NCBI RefSeq assembly: GCF_011601265.1
Contig: NZ_JAAOLX010000006.1
Location: 124,001 to 188,000 of the forward strand
Direction: 5' to 3'
From: Iodobacter violaceini
Lineage (GTDB): Bacteria > Pseudomonadota > Gammaproteobacteria > Burkholderiales > Chitinibacteraceae
DNA length: 64,000 bases
Shown here: positions 34,453 through 43,520 of the stretch, in pieces
How the letters are laid out: every line of letters starts with the position of its first letter
Position numbering within the stretch: the stretch's first letter is position 1
Position numbers and translations under genes: made by a program
Notes under the pieces: generated by a model
The model's input: the letters and a program-made list of their open reading frames with translations, nothing else
Databases searched by the model: none
Told to the model about the DNA's origin: nothing

Positions 34453-36852
34453 TTAATATGCCCACTTCCAGTTTTTAACTTCTGGCATATCGTCGCCGTG
34501 TTCTGCGATGTACTGGCTGTGTTCTACCAGTTTGTCCGACAGTTTCTGACGTACATGTGCGCCGATCTTTTGCAATGCAGGTACACGATCAATCACATCA
34601 ATGGCCAGGTTAAAGCGATCCAGCTTGTTCACTACTACCATATCAAACGGTGTAGAAGTTGAGCCTTCTTCGATATAACCACGCGCATGGATATTGCTGT
34701 GACCATTGCGGCGGTATGTCAGACGGTGAATCAGCCATGGGTAGCCGTGGAAAGCAAACATCACTGGTTTATCTGCGGTGAATATGGAATCAAATTCACG
34801 GTCAGACAAGCCATGTGAGTGCTCTTCTTCTGGCTGCAGTGTCATCAGATCGCACACGTTCACAAAGCGGATTTTCAGATCAGGGAAGTGCTGGCGCAGC
34901 AAATCAGTTGCAGCCAATGCTTCCATGGTCGGTACTTCACCCGCGCAAGCCATGACTACATCTGGCTCACCTCCCTGGTCATTCGAAGCCCAGTCCCAGA
35001 TCCCCAGACCCTTGGTGCAATGGGTGATGGCTTGATCCATAGTCAGGTATTGCAGCGCTGGCTGCTTACCGGCTACCACGACGTTTACATAGTGACGGCT
35101 GCGTAATACATGATCAGTTACGCTGAGCAGGGTGTTGGCATCTGCTGGCAGGTAAACGCGGATCACTTCGGCGCGTTTGTTGATCACATGATCAAGGAAG
35201 CCCGGATCCTGGTGTGAGAAGCCATTGTGGTCCTGACGCCATACGTGCGATGTCAGCAGGTAGTTCAGCGATGGCAAAGGTTTGCGCCAGTTGATGGTAC
35301 GTGTTGTTTTCAGCCATTTTGCGTGCTGGTTAAACATCGAATCAATCACGTGGATAAACGCTTCGTAGCAGCTGAAGAAGCCGTGACGACCGGTCAGGTT
35401 GTACGCTTCCAGCCAGCCCTGGCATGTATGCTCAGACAAGATTTCCATTACACGGCCATCTTGCGCCAGGTAATCATTGGTTTTATCTGCTTCAAGGTAG
35501 TCAGCAAACCAGGTTTTACCCGATACATCGAATACATCGTTCCAGCGGTTGGATGCAGTTTCATCCGGCCCGAAGATACGGAAGTTCTTTTGCTCTTCGT
35601 TCTCGTCCATTACATCGCGCAGGAATTTACCCATCACGCGAGTGGCTTCGGCGTTTACAGTACCTGGCTTATCGAATGTAACCGCGTATTTGCGGAAATC
35701 CGGCATGCGCAGATCTTTAGATTCCTGGCCATGTACTACTGGATTAGAACCCATGCGCAATGCGCCTTCTGGTGCTAATTCAGCCAGCTCTGCCTTGAAC
35801 GAGCCATCGGCATTGAATAGCTCTTCCGGACGATAGCTCTTCATCCAGTTTTCTAAGTTATGGACGTTTTCTTCATCGATATCAGAGAACGGCACCTGAT
35901 GGCTGCGCCAGTAATCTTCAACTTTCTTGCCCTTAATTTCCTTAGGACCAGTCCAGCCTTTAGGCGTACGCATCACAATCATTGGATAGCGCGGGCGGGT
36001 AATTGGCTGGCCGGCATCCATTTCTGCCTGTGCCTTAGCACGAATCGCATCCAGCTCGGCCATACACAGATCCATGGTCGCAGCCATTTTTTGGTGGATC
36101 TCAGTAAATGACTCGTCTTTTTCATTAAATGTTTCGGTTTTCAGCTCAACAAAGTGAGGCTTATAACCAAAACCTTCAAACATCTTGGTGATTTCTTCAT
36201 GGCTGATACGTGACAGCAAGGTTGGGTTAGCAATCTTGTAGCCATTCAGATGCAGAATAGGCAGAACAAAACCGTCATTCACAGGGTGCAGATATTTATT
36301 GGAGTGCCATGATGCAGCCAGCGGGCCGGTTTCAGCCTCACCATCACCCACAACAGCGATAACAGTTTGGTTTGGATTATCAAAAGCAGCACCAAAAGCA
36401 TGTGAAAGCGAATAACCCAACTCGCCGCCTTCGTGCATCGAACCCGGAGTTTCCGGTGCTACGTGCGAAGGAATACCGCGTGGGAAGGAGAATTGCTTAA
36501 ACAGACGTTGCATACCGGCAGTCGTGCGGTCGATATGTGGATAGAATTCTTCGTAGCTGCCTTCCAGATAAGTATTTGCAACCAGACCAGGGCCGCCATG
36601 GCCAGGACCAGTGATATAAATCATCGGGCTTTTGCGTTCTTTAATTACGCGATTAGCATGAACATAAATAAAATTCAGACCAGGCGTAGTTCCCCAGTGG
36701 CCCAACAGACGAGGCTTGATGTGTGCAAACTTCAGTTGCTCTGTAAGAAGCGGATTATCTAACAAATAAATTTGACCAACTGAGAGGTAGTTAGCCGCAC
36801 GCCAGTAAGCGTGCATTTTGTTGATTTGTGCATGAGATAGCTGTTGAGTCAC
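34453..36852 (-). CDS. xfp: Phosphoketolase (xylulose-5-P / fructose-6-P type)
   Basis: 799 residues, normal for Xfp. ThDP enzyme with N-terminal '[17 protein letters not shown]', '[19 protein letters not shown]', '[24 protein letters not shown]', the ThDP motif '[25 protein letters not shown]', and C-terminal '[26 protein letters not shown]'. It cleaves xylulose-5-P (and perhaps fructose-6-P) with phosphate to acetyl-phosphate plus glyceraldehyde-3-P or erythrose-4-P. No ackA or pta is adjacent. It stands alone with a 789-base A+T-rich region upstream, suggesting separate regulation. Confidence 0.96.
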   Translation of the reverse strand: MTQQLSHAQINKMHAYWRAANYLSVGQIYLLDNPLLTEQLKFAHIKPRLLGHWGTTPGLNFIYVHANRVIKERKSPMIYITGPGHGGPGLVANTYLEGSYEEFYPHIDRTTAGMQRLFKQFSFPRGIPSHVAPETPGSMHEGGELGYSLSHAFGAAFDNPNQTVIAVVGDGEAETGPLAASWHSNKYLHPVNDGFVLPILHLNGYKIANPTLLSRISHEEITKMFEGFGYKPHFVELKTETFNEKDESFTEIHQKMAATMDLCMAELDAIRAKAQAEMDAGQPITRPRYPMIVMRTPKGWTGPKEIKGKKVEDYWRSHQVPFSDIDEENVHNLENWMKSYRPEELFNADGSFKAELAELAPEGALRMGSNPVVHGQESKDLRMPDFRKYAVTFDKPGTVNAEATRVMGKFLRDVMDENEEQKNFRIFGPDETASNRWNDVFDVSGKTWFADYLEADKTNDYLAQDGRVMEILSEHTCQGWLEAYNLTGRHGFFSCYEAFIHVIDSMFNQHAKWLKTTRTINWRKPLPSLNYLLTSHVWRQDHNGFSHQDPGFLDHVINKRAEVIRVYLPADANTLLSVTDHVLRSRHYVNVVVAGKQPALQYLTMDQAITHCTKGLGIWDWASNDQGGEPDVVMACAGEVPTMEALAATDLLRQHFPDLKIRFVNVCDLMTLQPEEEHSHGLSDREFDSIFTADKPVMFAFHGYPWLIHRLTYRRNGHSNIHARGYIEEGSTSTPFDMVVVNKLDRFNLAIDVIDRVPALQKIGAHVRQKLSDKLVEHSQYIAEHGDDMPEVKNWKWAY

Positions 36853-37641
36853 GGAACACCTCGTTGAGAGTTGCTAATCAGTAAATCGTTAAGAATTTCA
36901 TCTGTTGAAACTACTGTACATGATTGCTATTTAAGGCTGTATGACAAAAATCAAATCTGCCAGAGGTCGAACACAATAAGTTTTTCACCTTATACAAGAC
37001 CTTCTTCAGGCTGTTTTGTTCCTAGAATGATCCTGAGCAGCAAATAATACCAAATCATAATGAGTTATTATCACCCATCATCCTGAGTACAAAACAGGAT
37101 TAATTCAACGGCGAAAAAAATAACGCTTTATTTTATAACAAATATTATTCTTAGCAAGTTTTCCCTCAAGCTATGGTTTTACAAAAAAACGCGCGTATTT
37201 TTTTAAAAAACTATCTTGTTAAAATTAATATTAATTGCATATTTATATGTATCTATCAGATATATTATTCTGCATATTGCAAGGCTGAGGTGCAAAACAG
37301 CGTTATTTTTCATCCGGCATTCAAAGCTAAACCATTGTAATTTGAAATATTAAGCTGCCCCGCACACATGAAACGGTACTTTATACATCTGCGTAATGAT
37401 TACGTCCTGATTTTACAAGAAAACCCGCCAGCCTGAGACGACTCTGCCAGCTTCATACCTTACTTGCTCTTTGTCTATTGCTCCGGTAACTTGCCGACAT
37501 AATGTAAGACTAAAGTAATAGAGCTTGGATGCCTGCTGCGCACTGCACTAGCTAAGCAGGCCTGTGCACTCAGATTATATATACGAAATTTTTAGCACGA
37601 TTGTGCCTGCCCCTTTTTACTATCTTCAACTGGAGCAACAG
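36853..37641. other. 789-base A+T-rich non-coding region
   Basis: Divergent upstream region of xfp (-) and the vWA gene (+). The middle (about 37120-37280) is extremely A+T-rich with runs of A and T. A 7-base inverted repeat GCCTGCT/AGCAGGC lies at 37531-37561. I see no reading frame, RNA gene or operator that I can name. Confidence 0.6.
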
Positions 37642-38391
37642 ATGAGTTTACCCATGGCAAAAGAGCAGGATAAAGTTCGCCTGATCTTACAAAAACAAAA
37701 TGTACCGCCAGGCTTTAAAATAAACATGAAATTATTTGCTGATGTAAGTGGCTCATTTAAAGATGAATTTACAAAAAAGCTTCCTGGCGGCGGCTATATT
37801 GTTGATCCATTTTTTACGGCAGCGCTTGCAATCGCAGGGGTAATAGATCCTGACCGCAATATCCAAATTATTGGTTTTTCAGACCGTGCTTTAGATACCG
37901 GCGATTATTCAGTTGATACTGAAACAGAAATCCGCTCCGATTTTTTAAACAGAGCCAAGCCTATTTTATGGGGCTCAACCGACTATGCCAAAGCGCTGGA
38001 AGCACTGCTAAAAAGTAAAGCCATGGAGCAAACGCTGGGGGGCATGCTCAAAGGCTTGTTTGGTTTTGGTAAAAAAACCCCTGCAGAAAAGAAAGAAGCA
38101 TTCTTAGTATTATTTGTTTCAGATGGCGAAGATATGGGGTCTGCTCCGAACTTTATTTCTCAATTAAAAGAACTCGCCAAAATTGGTACTTTTGTCGTAT
38201 TAATTGGTGCAAACTCTGATAAAAAGGTAAAGTTTAATTTAATGCAAAAAGCGGCGAATGAAGTTGAAGGATGTACATTCCACCGCTTAACTGAATTAGC
38301 AAATCTCTCTACCGATCAGCTTTACGACCGTATTTTTGATACAGAATTCAAACGCTGGTTTGAGCAATTATCAGCAGAATATAAAGGCTGA
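37642..38391 (+). CDS. vWA-domain protein of a Ter-type stress cassette
   Basis: 249 residues from the ATG at 37642 (MSLPMAKEQDKVRL), chosen because GGAG lies six bases upstream; the frame itself opens at 37564. Residues ~25-235 are a von Willebrand A domain with a MIDAS start DVSGS ('KLFADVSGSFKDEF'), a conserved Thr region 'PILWGSTDYAKALEALL', and 'LVLFVSDGEDMGSAP'. It resembles the vWA part of TerF. Followed directly by TerD and TelA-type genes, so it is likely a partner in a metal-dependent membrane-associated stress complex. Confidence 0.85.
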   Translation: MSLPMAKEQDKVRLILQKQNVPPGFKINMKLFADVSGSFKDEFTKKLPGGGYIVDPFFTAALAIAGVIDPDRNIQIIGFSDRALDTGDYSVDTETEIRSDFLNRAKPILWGSTDYAKALEALLKSKAMEQTLGGMLKGLFGFGKKTPAEKKEAFLVLFVSDGEDMGSAPNFISQLKELAKIGTFVVLIGANSDKKVKFNLMQKAANEVEGCTFHRLTELANLSTDQLYDRIFDTEFKRWFEQLSAEYKG

Positions 38392-38455
38392 GCCAGATAC
38401 TTAAGTGTTGCAAAATAGCTGATTAAAATTCAATAAAACCCAGTAAGGATAGAAG

Positions 38456-39046
38456 ATGCTCCCAATGACAAAAGGCGGTAGCTTGCCGCTCACTAAAAAC
38501 AACGCTCCACTACAAGAAGTGCGCCTTGAGCTGTCCTGGTCCCCGCCCAAAAACACCAGCAAAGGCAGCTATGATTTGGATGCCAGCTGCTTTCCGCTTA
38601 ACAGCACAGGTGGCGGCCCCTTAGGGAAAATCACCGAAGTTGATCATATTTGCTACTGGGGCCAGCAAAAAACCCCTTCAATGGAACACCTGGCCGGGGA
38701 CGATCGTACCGGTGATGGCGATGGCCCCGACGAAGTCATCCTGATTCACTTTAATGCCCTGCCCGGCAATTGCGATTTAATCGCCATTGTTGGCACCATA
38801 GATAAAGCGATTGAGCGCGGGCAAAGCTTTGCCGAAGTAGCCGATGCAAAAATGCAAATCTTCAATAATAAAAGCAATGAATTACTGGCCGAAGCGAAAC
38901 TGGCGTCACTGGATGCAGGATCTACCGGCTGCTTATTTGCAAGCATTCGTAAAAAAGATCAGGTATGGACAGTAGAAAACGTCAGCCAGGGCTATCCAGG
39001 TAAAGAATTGCCTGATTTCTTCCAATTATTTGGTTATCAAGGCTGA
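38456..39046 (+). CDS. TerD-family calcium-binding stress protein
   Basis: 196 residues. TerD signatures: 'VRLELSWSPPK', the calcium sites 'YDLDASCFPL' and 'GDDRTGDGDGPDEVI', and 'FAEVADAKMQIFNN'. AAGGA six bases before the ATG supports the start. TerD proteins bind calcium and act with vWA and TelA proteins in tellurite, phage and chemical stress resistance. Two bases separate its stop from the next gene. Confidence 0.93.
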   Translation: MLPMTKGGSLPLTKNNAPLQEVRLELSWSPPKNTSKGSYDLDASCFPLNSTGGGPLGKITEVDHICYWGQQKTPSMEHLAGDDRTGDGDGPDEVILIHFNALPGNCDLIAIVGTIDKAIERGQSFAEVADAKMQIFNNKSNELLAEAKLASLDAGSTGCLFASIRKKDQVWTVENVSQGYPGKELPDFFQLFGYQG

Positions 39047-39048
39047 TT

Positions 39049-39783
39049 ATGTCCGGCTATCGCGATTTATTTGGTGCTCCTGCAGCCCCAATGCGCGATC
39101 TGTTTGGGGAGCCAGAAGCTCCTCAAACAGCCCCTGCAAGCGAAAATCTGGCAGATCTGTTTGCCGGCCAGACAAGCCCTGCCAGGCCGGATGAAATCAA
39201 AGCAGACAAAGCACTCACCACCGCACCTAAAACAATTGCCAGCACCGAAGGCGTTAATCTGCGCTATGCAGAATTAATTAAAGCCAGCGAGCAGCTGATG
39301 CATCGTGTCATCGACCTTACTCAGTCGGTTAAGAGTCGTGAAAATCTGTTAAATACCATCTTTACTGAAGCAAAGCGTCAGGCGGATGATCTGCAGGCAG
39401 CCATCAATCCCAAACGCAGTTTATTGTTTGGAAAAAAGGCCCCGGATAAGACTCATGCACACGCATTAATCGATCAATTGCAATTATTTATGCGGCAGGA
39501 ATTAAAGCCGGATTTATTTTTACAAAATGATATTGATGAATTACTGCGCCAGACTGATTACCTGGATCGTTTGGCTGATGTTTTAAAAACAGACGCTCTG
39601 CAGGTACTGGCCCCGGAAGATCAGCTGCTCAGCCGCATCATGACTCAGGCTCATATTTTATCCCTGCAAGCCGCATCCACACGGCAGCTCACAGCCCAAC
39701 TGGACGAACAGCTGCTTGATATTGAAAATTGGCGGGGCCACTTTCTGTCTCTGCTGGTTGTCGAGATTCAGCAAAAACTCTGA
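39049..39783 (+). CDS. Unknown protein of the Ter cassette with repeated DLFG motifs
   Basis: 244 residues, not recognised. The first ~60 residues are low-complexity and contain YRDLFG, MRDLFG and the related LADLFAG; the rest (~75-244) is helical and coiled-coil-like ('ELIKASEQLMHRVIDLTQSVKSRENLL', 'QLTAQLDEQLLDIENWR') with a 'RSLLFGKKAP' segment. No signal peptide or membrane helix. It is coupled to TerD upstream and TelA downstream (9-base gap). The DLFG start recurs in the next protein, so it probably binds the same partner. XpaC-like function is possible but not supported. Confidence 0.75.
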   Translation: MSGYRDLFGAPAAPMRDLFGEPEAPQTAPASENLADLFAGQTSPARPDEIKADKALTTAPKTIASTEGVNLRYAELIKASEQLMHRVIDLTQSVKSRENLLNTIFTEAKRQADDLQAAINPKRSLLFGKKAPDKTHAHALIDQLQLFMRQELKPDLFLQNDIDELLRQTDYLDRLADVLKTDALQVLAPEDQLLSRIMTQAHILSLQAASTRQLTAQLDEQLLDIENWRGHFLSLLVVEIQQKL

Positions 39784-39791
39784 GGATCACC

Positions 39792-40895
39792 ATGTCGCAA
39801 TACAAAGACTTATTTGGCAGCCCATCACCCGGCCCAAGCCCGCTGCCCGTCGATCTGAATCAGGCCGCTGATGCGCCGCTGAGCGTTATCCAGCCTGCCC
39901 AAGCAGCTGATCCGGCAGCTGATCCTGCCCTGGTAGCACAAATACGCCAGCTGGGCAGTGAGCAGCTCGAAGAAATCGGCAACAGGCAAACGCAGCAATT
40001 GGTTCAGTTATCTGATCAGCTGCTGGCCAAAACACGCGCCAGCGATACCGGCGACTTTGGCCGCGGCATGAATGATGTGCTCAAACTGATGACCACCGTG
40101 CACTACGATCAGCTTGGCGAGCCCAGCGGCCTGAACGGGCTGGTCAACCGCCTGAAGCGCACACTGAACGTCGCAAAAGTAGATGTAGTGCAGGCTTTTG
40201 ACAGCGCAAAAGGGCAAATCGACAAGATTTGCAACGATATGCGAAATCGCCTGCGCGTCATGGAAACTGACAACCAGTGGCTGAGCAACGCTTATGAAGC
40301 CAATCTGGCCGATATGCGCGCGCTGGAGCAAATCCTGCCCGCCATCGGCGTTGTACTGGCCGAAGAGCAGCAAAAGCTGGCTGCTCTTGATCCAAATGAC
40401 CCGATGCAGGTAGCAGGACAAAGACAAAGGGTAGATCGCCTGACACGCAGGGCTGAAACCATAGAACTGCAAATCCATCAGGCAAAATTGCGCGCATTTC
40501 AAATCAAGGGATTAGAAGACGCAAACCGCGGGATTACCGATGATTTTCGCTCTTTGCTGGAAAACGCGATTCCGGCATGGGGTACCGATATCAGTATGGG
40601 TTTGCTCAGCCTGCGCCAGAAAGCCAATTTAGAAATCAGTAACCGCGTTAAAGACCAAATTCAGTCGTCCATGAAGCGCGCAGCAGATCAAATACACGAC
40701 AATGTAATTGGTGCAGAAACCGCTTTGCAAAGGCAGGCTGTGGATATCAGCACACTGCAGCACGTGCAGGATAAAACAATTGATATGATCAGGCAGAAAA
40801 TACAATTAGCAGAACAGCGCGGCCAGCAAAGGGCCAAAACCACGCAAGAAATTGCGCGGATGGATGCGGAGCTTAAACAAACATTAAAGCAATAA
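39792..40895 (+). CDS. telA: Toxic anion resistance protein, TelA family
   Basis: 367 residues. The frame opens at 39729, but GAGG just upstream and the sensible N-terminus place the start at 39792 (MSQYKDLFGSPSPG). After a Pro/Ala-rich linker the TelA core is seen: 'GLNGLVNRLKRTLNVAKVDVVQAFDSAKGQIDKICN', 'NQWLSNAYEANLADMRALEQILPAIGV', 'QIHQAKLRAFQIKG'. TelA proteins are linked to tellurite, bacteriocin and envelope stress tolerance and travel with TerD and vWA genes. Ends before a strong terminator. Confidence 0.93.
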   Translation: MSQYKDLFGSPSPGPSPLPVDLNQAADAPLSVIQPAQAADPAADPALVAQIRQLGSEQLEEIGNRQTQQLVQLSDQLLAKTRASDTGDFGRGMNDVLKLMTTVHYDQLGEPSGLNGLVNRLKRTLNVAKVDVVQAFDSAKGQIDKICNDMRNRLRVMETDNQWLSNAYEANLADMRALEQILPAIGVVLAEEQQKLAALDPNDPMQVAGQRQRVDRLTRRAETIELQIHQAKLRAFQIKGLEDANRGITDDFRSLLENAIPAWGTDISMGLLSLRQKANLEISNRVKDQIQSSMKRAADQIHDNVIGAETALQRQAVDISTLQHVQDKTIDMIRQKIQLAEQRGQQRAKTTQEIARMDAELKQTLKQ

Positions 40896-40927
40896 AGCCG
40901 GAAACAGGCTGAAAATGACAAGGAAAT

Positions 40928-40966
40928 AAAAAAGGCCCCGCTGTTTTGCAGCGGGGCCTTTTTTTT
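40928..40966. terminator. Bidirectional terminator between telA and the antiporter gene
   Basis: GGCCCCGCTG (40934-40943) pairs perfectly with CAGCGGGGCC (40949-40958), with A-run and T-run flanks. Its right end touches the stop of the convergent antiporter gene. Confidence 0.95.
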
Positions 40967-42368
40967 AAAACGAATGACTAAAAAATACTAAAGTCATTAA
41001 CACAAATAATGGCAATAAAATGGCACAAGACCAGGCCATGTAGCCAAAGAAGCTTGGCATTTTAATACCACGGTCTTCGGCAACGGCTTTCACCATAAAA
41101 TTAGGCGCATTACCGATATAGCTCAGTGCCCCCATAAATACCGAGCCCGCCGAAATAGCCAGCAGCGTGGATGCCATTGGCCCCATCATTTGCACAGCAT
41201 CGCCATGAGCCAGATTAAAGAACACCAGATAAGTCGGGGCATTATCCAGAAAGGCGGATAACAAACCCGTCATCCAGAAATACATATAATCAACCGGGCC
41301 ACCACTGGCATTGCTCACGGTATTAACCAGAGGCGCTAAATGCCCTGCCTCACCTGCACGCAAGATTGCAATTGCCGGGGCCATAACAATAAAAATACCG
41401 GCAAATAACTTAGCCACTTCTAAAATTGGGCCCCAGTTAAAATCATTGCCGGCACGTACGGGCTTAGGCGTAAATTTCAAAGAAACCAGTGCTAATGCCA
41501 GTAAAATAAGATCGCGCATTAAATCCTGGATCGCCAGCTCTGTGCCTGCAATATGCCAGCTGATACCAGGCTTCCACACACCCGACATCACGACAGCAGC
41601 CACGACGGCAGCAATCAGAAAGAAATTGAATTTTCCATGGATTTTAATCGGCTTATCTTTGGTTTTATCAATCTCCAATACGCCTTCTTTTTTGAAATAA
41701 TAACTATCAATAAAGTAAAACGCAGTGAGCAATAAAGCCGAAGCAAAAGCAACTAAGGGCAACATATGGCTGAAGGTCCAGAAAAAATCCACACCTTTTA
41801 AAAAACCAAGAAATAAAGGCGGATCACCCAGAGGGGTTAAGCCTCCACCGATATTAGCCACCAGGAAAATAAAAAACACCACCACATGCACATTATGCTT
41901 GCGGTTGTCATTCGCCTTAATCAAAGGACGAATCAGCAGCATGGCAGCGCCTGTTGTTCCCATAATCGAAGCCAGTACCGTGCCTAATGCCAGCAGACCT
42001 GTATTTAGCTTTGGTGAGCCATGCAGATTTCCCCAAACCAGTATCCCGCCAGAAATGGTATACAAGGCAAACAAAATCAAAATAAAAGGGACATATTCCT
42101 CAATCATTGCGTGTGCAATCACTCCCAGCGAAGCAGGCACACCAAAGACCATAGTAAATGGCAATAAGAAACACGCAGCCCAGAAAGCAGCGACCTTACC
42201 AAAATGGCTATGCCAGAAATGTGGCGCAAACAAAGGAAACAGCGCAATTGAAAGCAATATCCCTACAAAAGGCAAGGCCCAGGCCAGGCTTAATGTAGCG
42301 CCATCAAAATCTGCGGCTAAAGCAAAGCCTGGTAACAAACTTAAAGCTAGAAATAGGTGTTTTTTCAT
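40965..42368 (-). CDS. Sodium:proton antiporter, NhaD/ion-transporter superfamily
   Basis: 467 residues. Signal-like N-terminus (MKKHLFLALSLLPGFALA) followed by about eleven to twelve hydrophobic helices. Diagnostic blocks: 'LGTVLASIMGTTGAAMLLIRPLIKAN', 'VVFFIFLVANIGGGLTPLGDPPLFLGFLKGVDFFW', 'GLLSAFLDNAPTYLVFFNLA', 'GALSYIGNAPNFMVKAVAE'. These fit the NhaD-like antiporters sometimes named 'citrate transporter' in databases. It starts by ATGA overlap with gloA, an unusual pairing. Confidence 0.82.
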   Translation of the reverse strand: MKKHLFLALSLLPGFALAADFDGATLSLAWALPFVGILLSIALFPLFAPHFWHSHFGKVAAFWAACFLLPFTMVFGVPASLGVIAHAMIEEYVPFILILFALYTISGGILVWGNLHGSPKLNTGLLALGTVLASIMGTTGAAMLLIRPLIKANDNRKHNVHVVVFFIFLVANIGGGLTPLGDPPLFLGFLKGVDFFWTFSHMLPLVAFASALLLTAFYFIDSYYFKKEGVLEIDKTKDKPIKIHGKFNFFLIAAVVAAVVMSGVWKPGISWHIAGTELAIQDLMRDLILLALALVSLKFTPKPVRAGNDFNWGPILEVAKLFAGIFIVMAPAIAILRAGEAGHLAPLVNTVSNASGGPVDYMYFWMTGLLSAFLDNAPTYLVFFNLAHGDAVQMMGPMASTLLAISAGSVFMGALSYIGNAPNFMVKAVAEDRGIKMPSFFGYMAWSCAILLPLFVLMTLVFFSHSF

Positions 42369-42742
42369 TTTTGGATAAATTCGATTTTATAACCATCCGG
42401 ATCTTCAACAAAAGCAATGATGGTGCTGCCATGTTTCATTGGGCCTGGCTCACGCACAACCTTGCCGCCCTTTGCACGCACATCATTACAGCGCATATAA
42501 ATATCATCTGTTTCAATCGCAATATGCCCGTAAGCATTGCCCAGATCATATTTTTCGGTATCCCAATTATGGGTAAGCTCCAGCACAGTGCCACTGGCTT
42601 CATCTTCATAACCCAAGAATGCCAGCGTAAAACGGCCTTCTGTGAAGTCAGTGCGGCGCAATAAACGCATACCCAGCACTTCGATATAAAACTGAATAGA
42701 TAGTTCAAGATTGCCCACACGGAGCATGGTATGCAGCAAGCG
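42365..42742 (-). CDS. gloA: Lactoylglutathione lyase (glyoxalase I)
   Basis: 125 residues from the ATG at 42742 (MRLLHTMLRVGNLELSIQFY), which matches E. coli GloA; the frame opens seven codons earlier. Metal ligands are visible in 'LLHTML', 'VLELTHNW', 'AYGHIAI' and 'AFVEDPDGYKIEFI'. It isomerises the methylglyoxal-glutathione hemithioacetal to S-lactoylglutathione. Its TGA overlaps the antiporter start, so the two are cotranscribed. Confidence 0.95.
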   Translation of the reverse strand, partial: RLLHTMLRVGNLELSIQFYIEVLGMRLLRRTDFTEGRFTLAFLGYEDEASGTVLELTHNWDTEKYDLGNAYGHIAIETDDIYMRCNDVRAKGGKVVREPGPMKHGSTIIAFVEDPDGYKIEFIQK

Positions 42743-42976
42743 CATGACGATTATCCAATTCAAGAAAACTTAAGTTTACCGTGTTTCTGTAAACTTGCCG
42801 CATTAACACTTTTGCATAAATTCACGATTTCTTTACCCGCATAAAACTGCACGAGGAAAGGGAAATCAAAAATACTGATGCAATATCTGCCCAAGACTAC
42901 AATAAATAATATTTATTAAAATCAGAGAGTAAACAACAAATTCCGCTGATTATGACTGCAAATTTCCTCACAAGGC

Positions 42977-43004
42977 TTGACACAAAATCTCAATCCATTA
43001 CAAT
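42977..43004 (+). promoter_or_regulatory. Promoter of the tRNA-Lys pair
   Basis: TTGACA (42977-42982), 16-base spacer, TACAAT (42999-43004), then GCGTCC, a G+C-rich discriminator of the kind seen at stringently controlled tRNA promoters. The first tRNA begins 23 bases further on. Confidence 0.85.
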
Positions 43005-43026
43005 GCGTCCTCTCTGAAGTGAGAGC

Positions 43027-43102
43027 GGGTCGTTAGCTCAGTTGGTAGAGCAGCGGACTTTTAATCCGTTTGTCGCAGGTTCGAATCCCGCACGACCCAC
43101 CA
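43027..43102 (+). tRNA. tRNA-Lys (TTT)
   Basis: 76-base cloverleaf including encoded CCA. Acceptor GGGTCGT pairs with ACGACCC; the anticodon loop CTTTTAA gives anticodon TTT; T-arm GGTTCGAATCC is canonical. An identical copy lies at 45133. Confidence 0.98.
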
Positions 43103-43126
43103 CTCTTCTCACTCAATGTGTGTTCA

Positions 43127-43202
43127 GGGCTGTTAGCTCAGCTGGTAGAGCAGCGGACTCTTAATCCGTAGGTCGACAGTTCGAATCTGTCACAGCCCAC
43201 CA
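43127..43202 (+). tRNA. tRNA-Lys (CTT)
   Basis: 76 bases with CCA. Acceptor GGGCTGT pairs with ACAGCCC; the anticodon loop CTCTTAA gives anticodon CTT, reading AAG. Cotranscribed with tRNA-Lys(TTT), 24 bases upstream. Confidence 0.97.
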
Positions 43203-43520
43203 TGATAGATGTGATATCTGGCCCAATCCAAAAGATTGGGCTTTTTGTTGTCCGCCCCCTGCACATGCCTCCATCAATCAGCGCTTAAGCACTGACTTCC
43301 ACAGCGCCGTATTCTTGACACTGCCGCTTACACCAGCCAAACACCTTATATAACACACACCCCAGACCAAAAAGCATACCTTTATAAATTGTCGGCCCAT
43401 TTTGCAGCAGCCCTGACTGTCTTGTTCATTGAAACAAAACCTGTCAGCGCAGCAGAAACACATATAAGCCTGGCTTGTAAGCAGGCCAATTGCTGCATCT
43501 CTTCCGGAACAATAACGCCT
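43203..43520. other. Gap between the tRNA pair and the sensor kinase
   Basis: 318 bases. It contains the tRNA terminator (43221-43246) and the kinase upstream region. No other reading frame or signal is evident. Confidence 0.6.
43221..43246 (+). terminator. Terminator of the tRNA-Lys pair
   Basis: GCCCAATC (43221-43228) pairs with GATTGGGC (43234-43241), followed by TTTTT. A near-copy follows the third tRNA-Lys. Confidence 0.92.

Noticed and set aside
37531-37561. Terminator or operator at the GCCTGCT/AGCAGGC repeat
   Set aside because: Only a seven-base stem with a 17-base loop and no T-run; may be chance.
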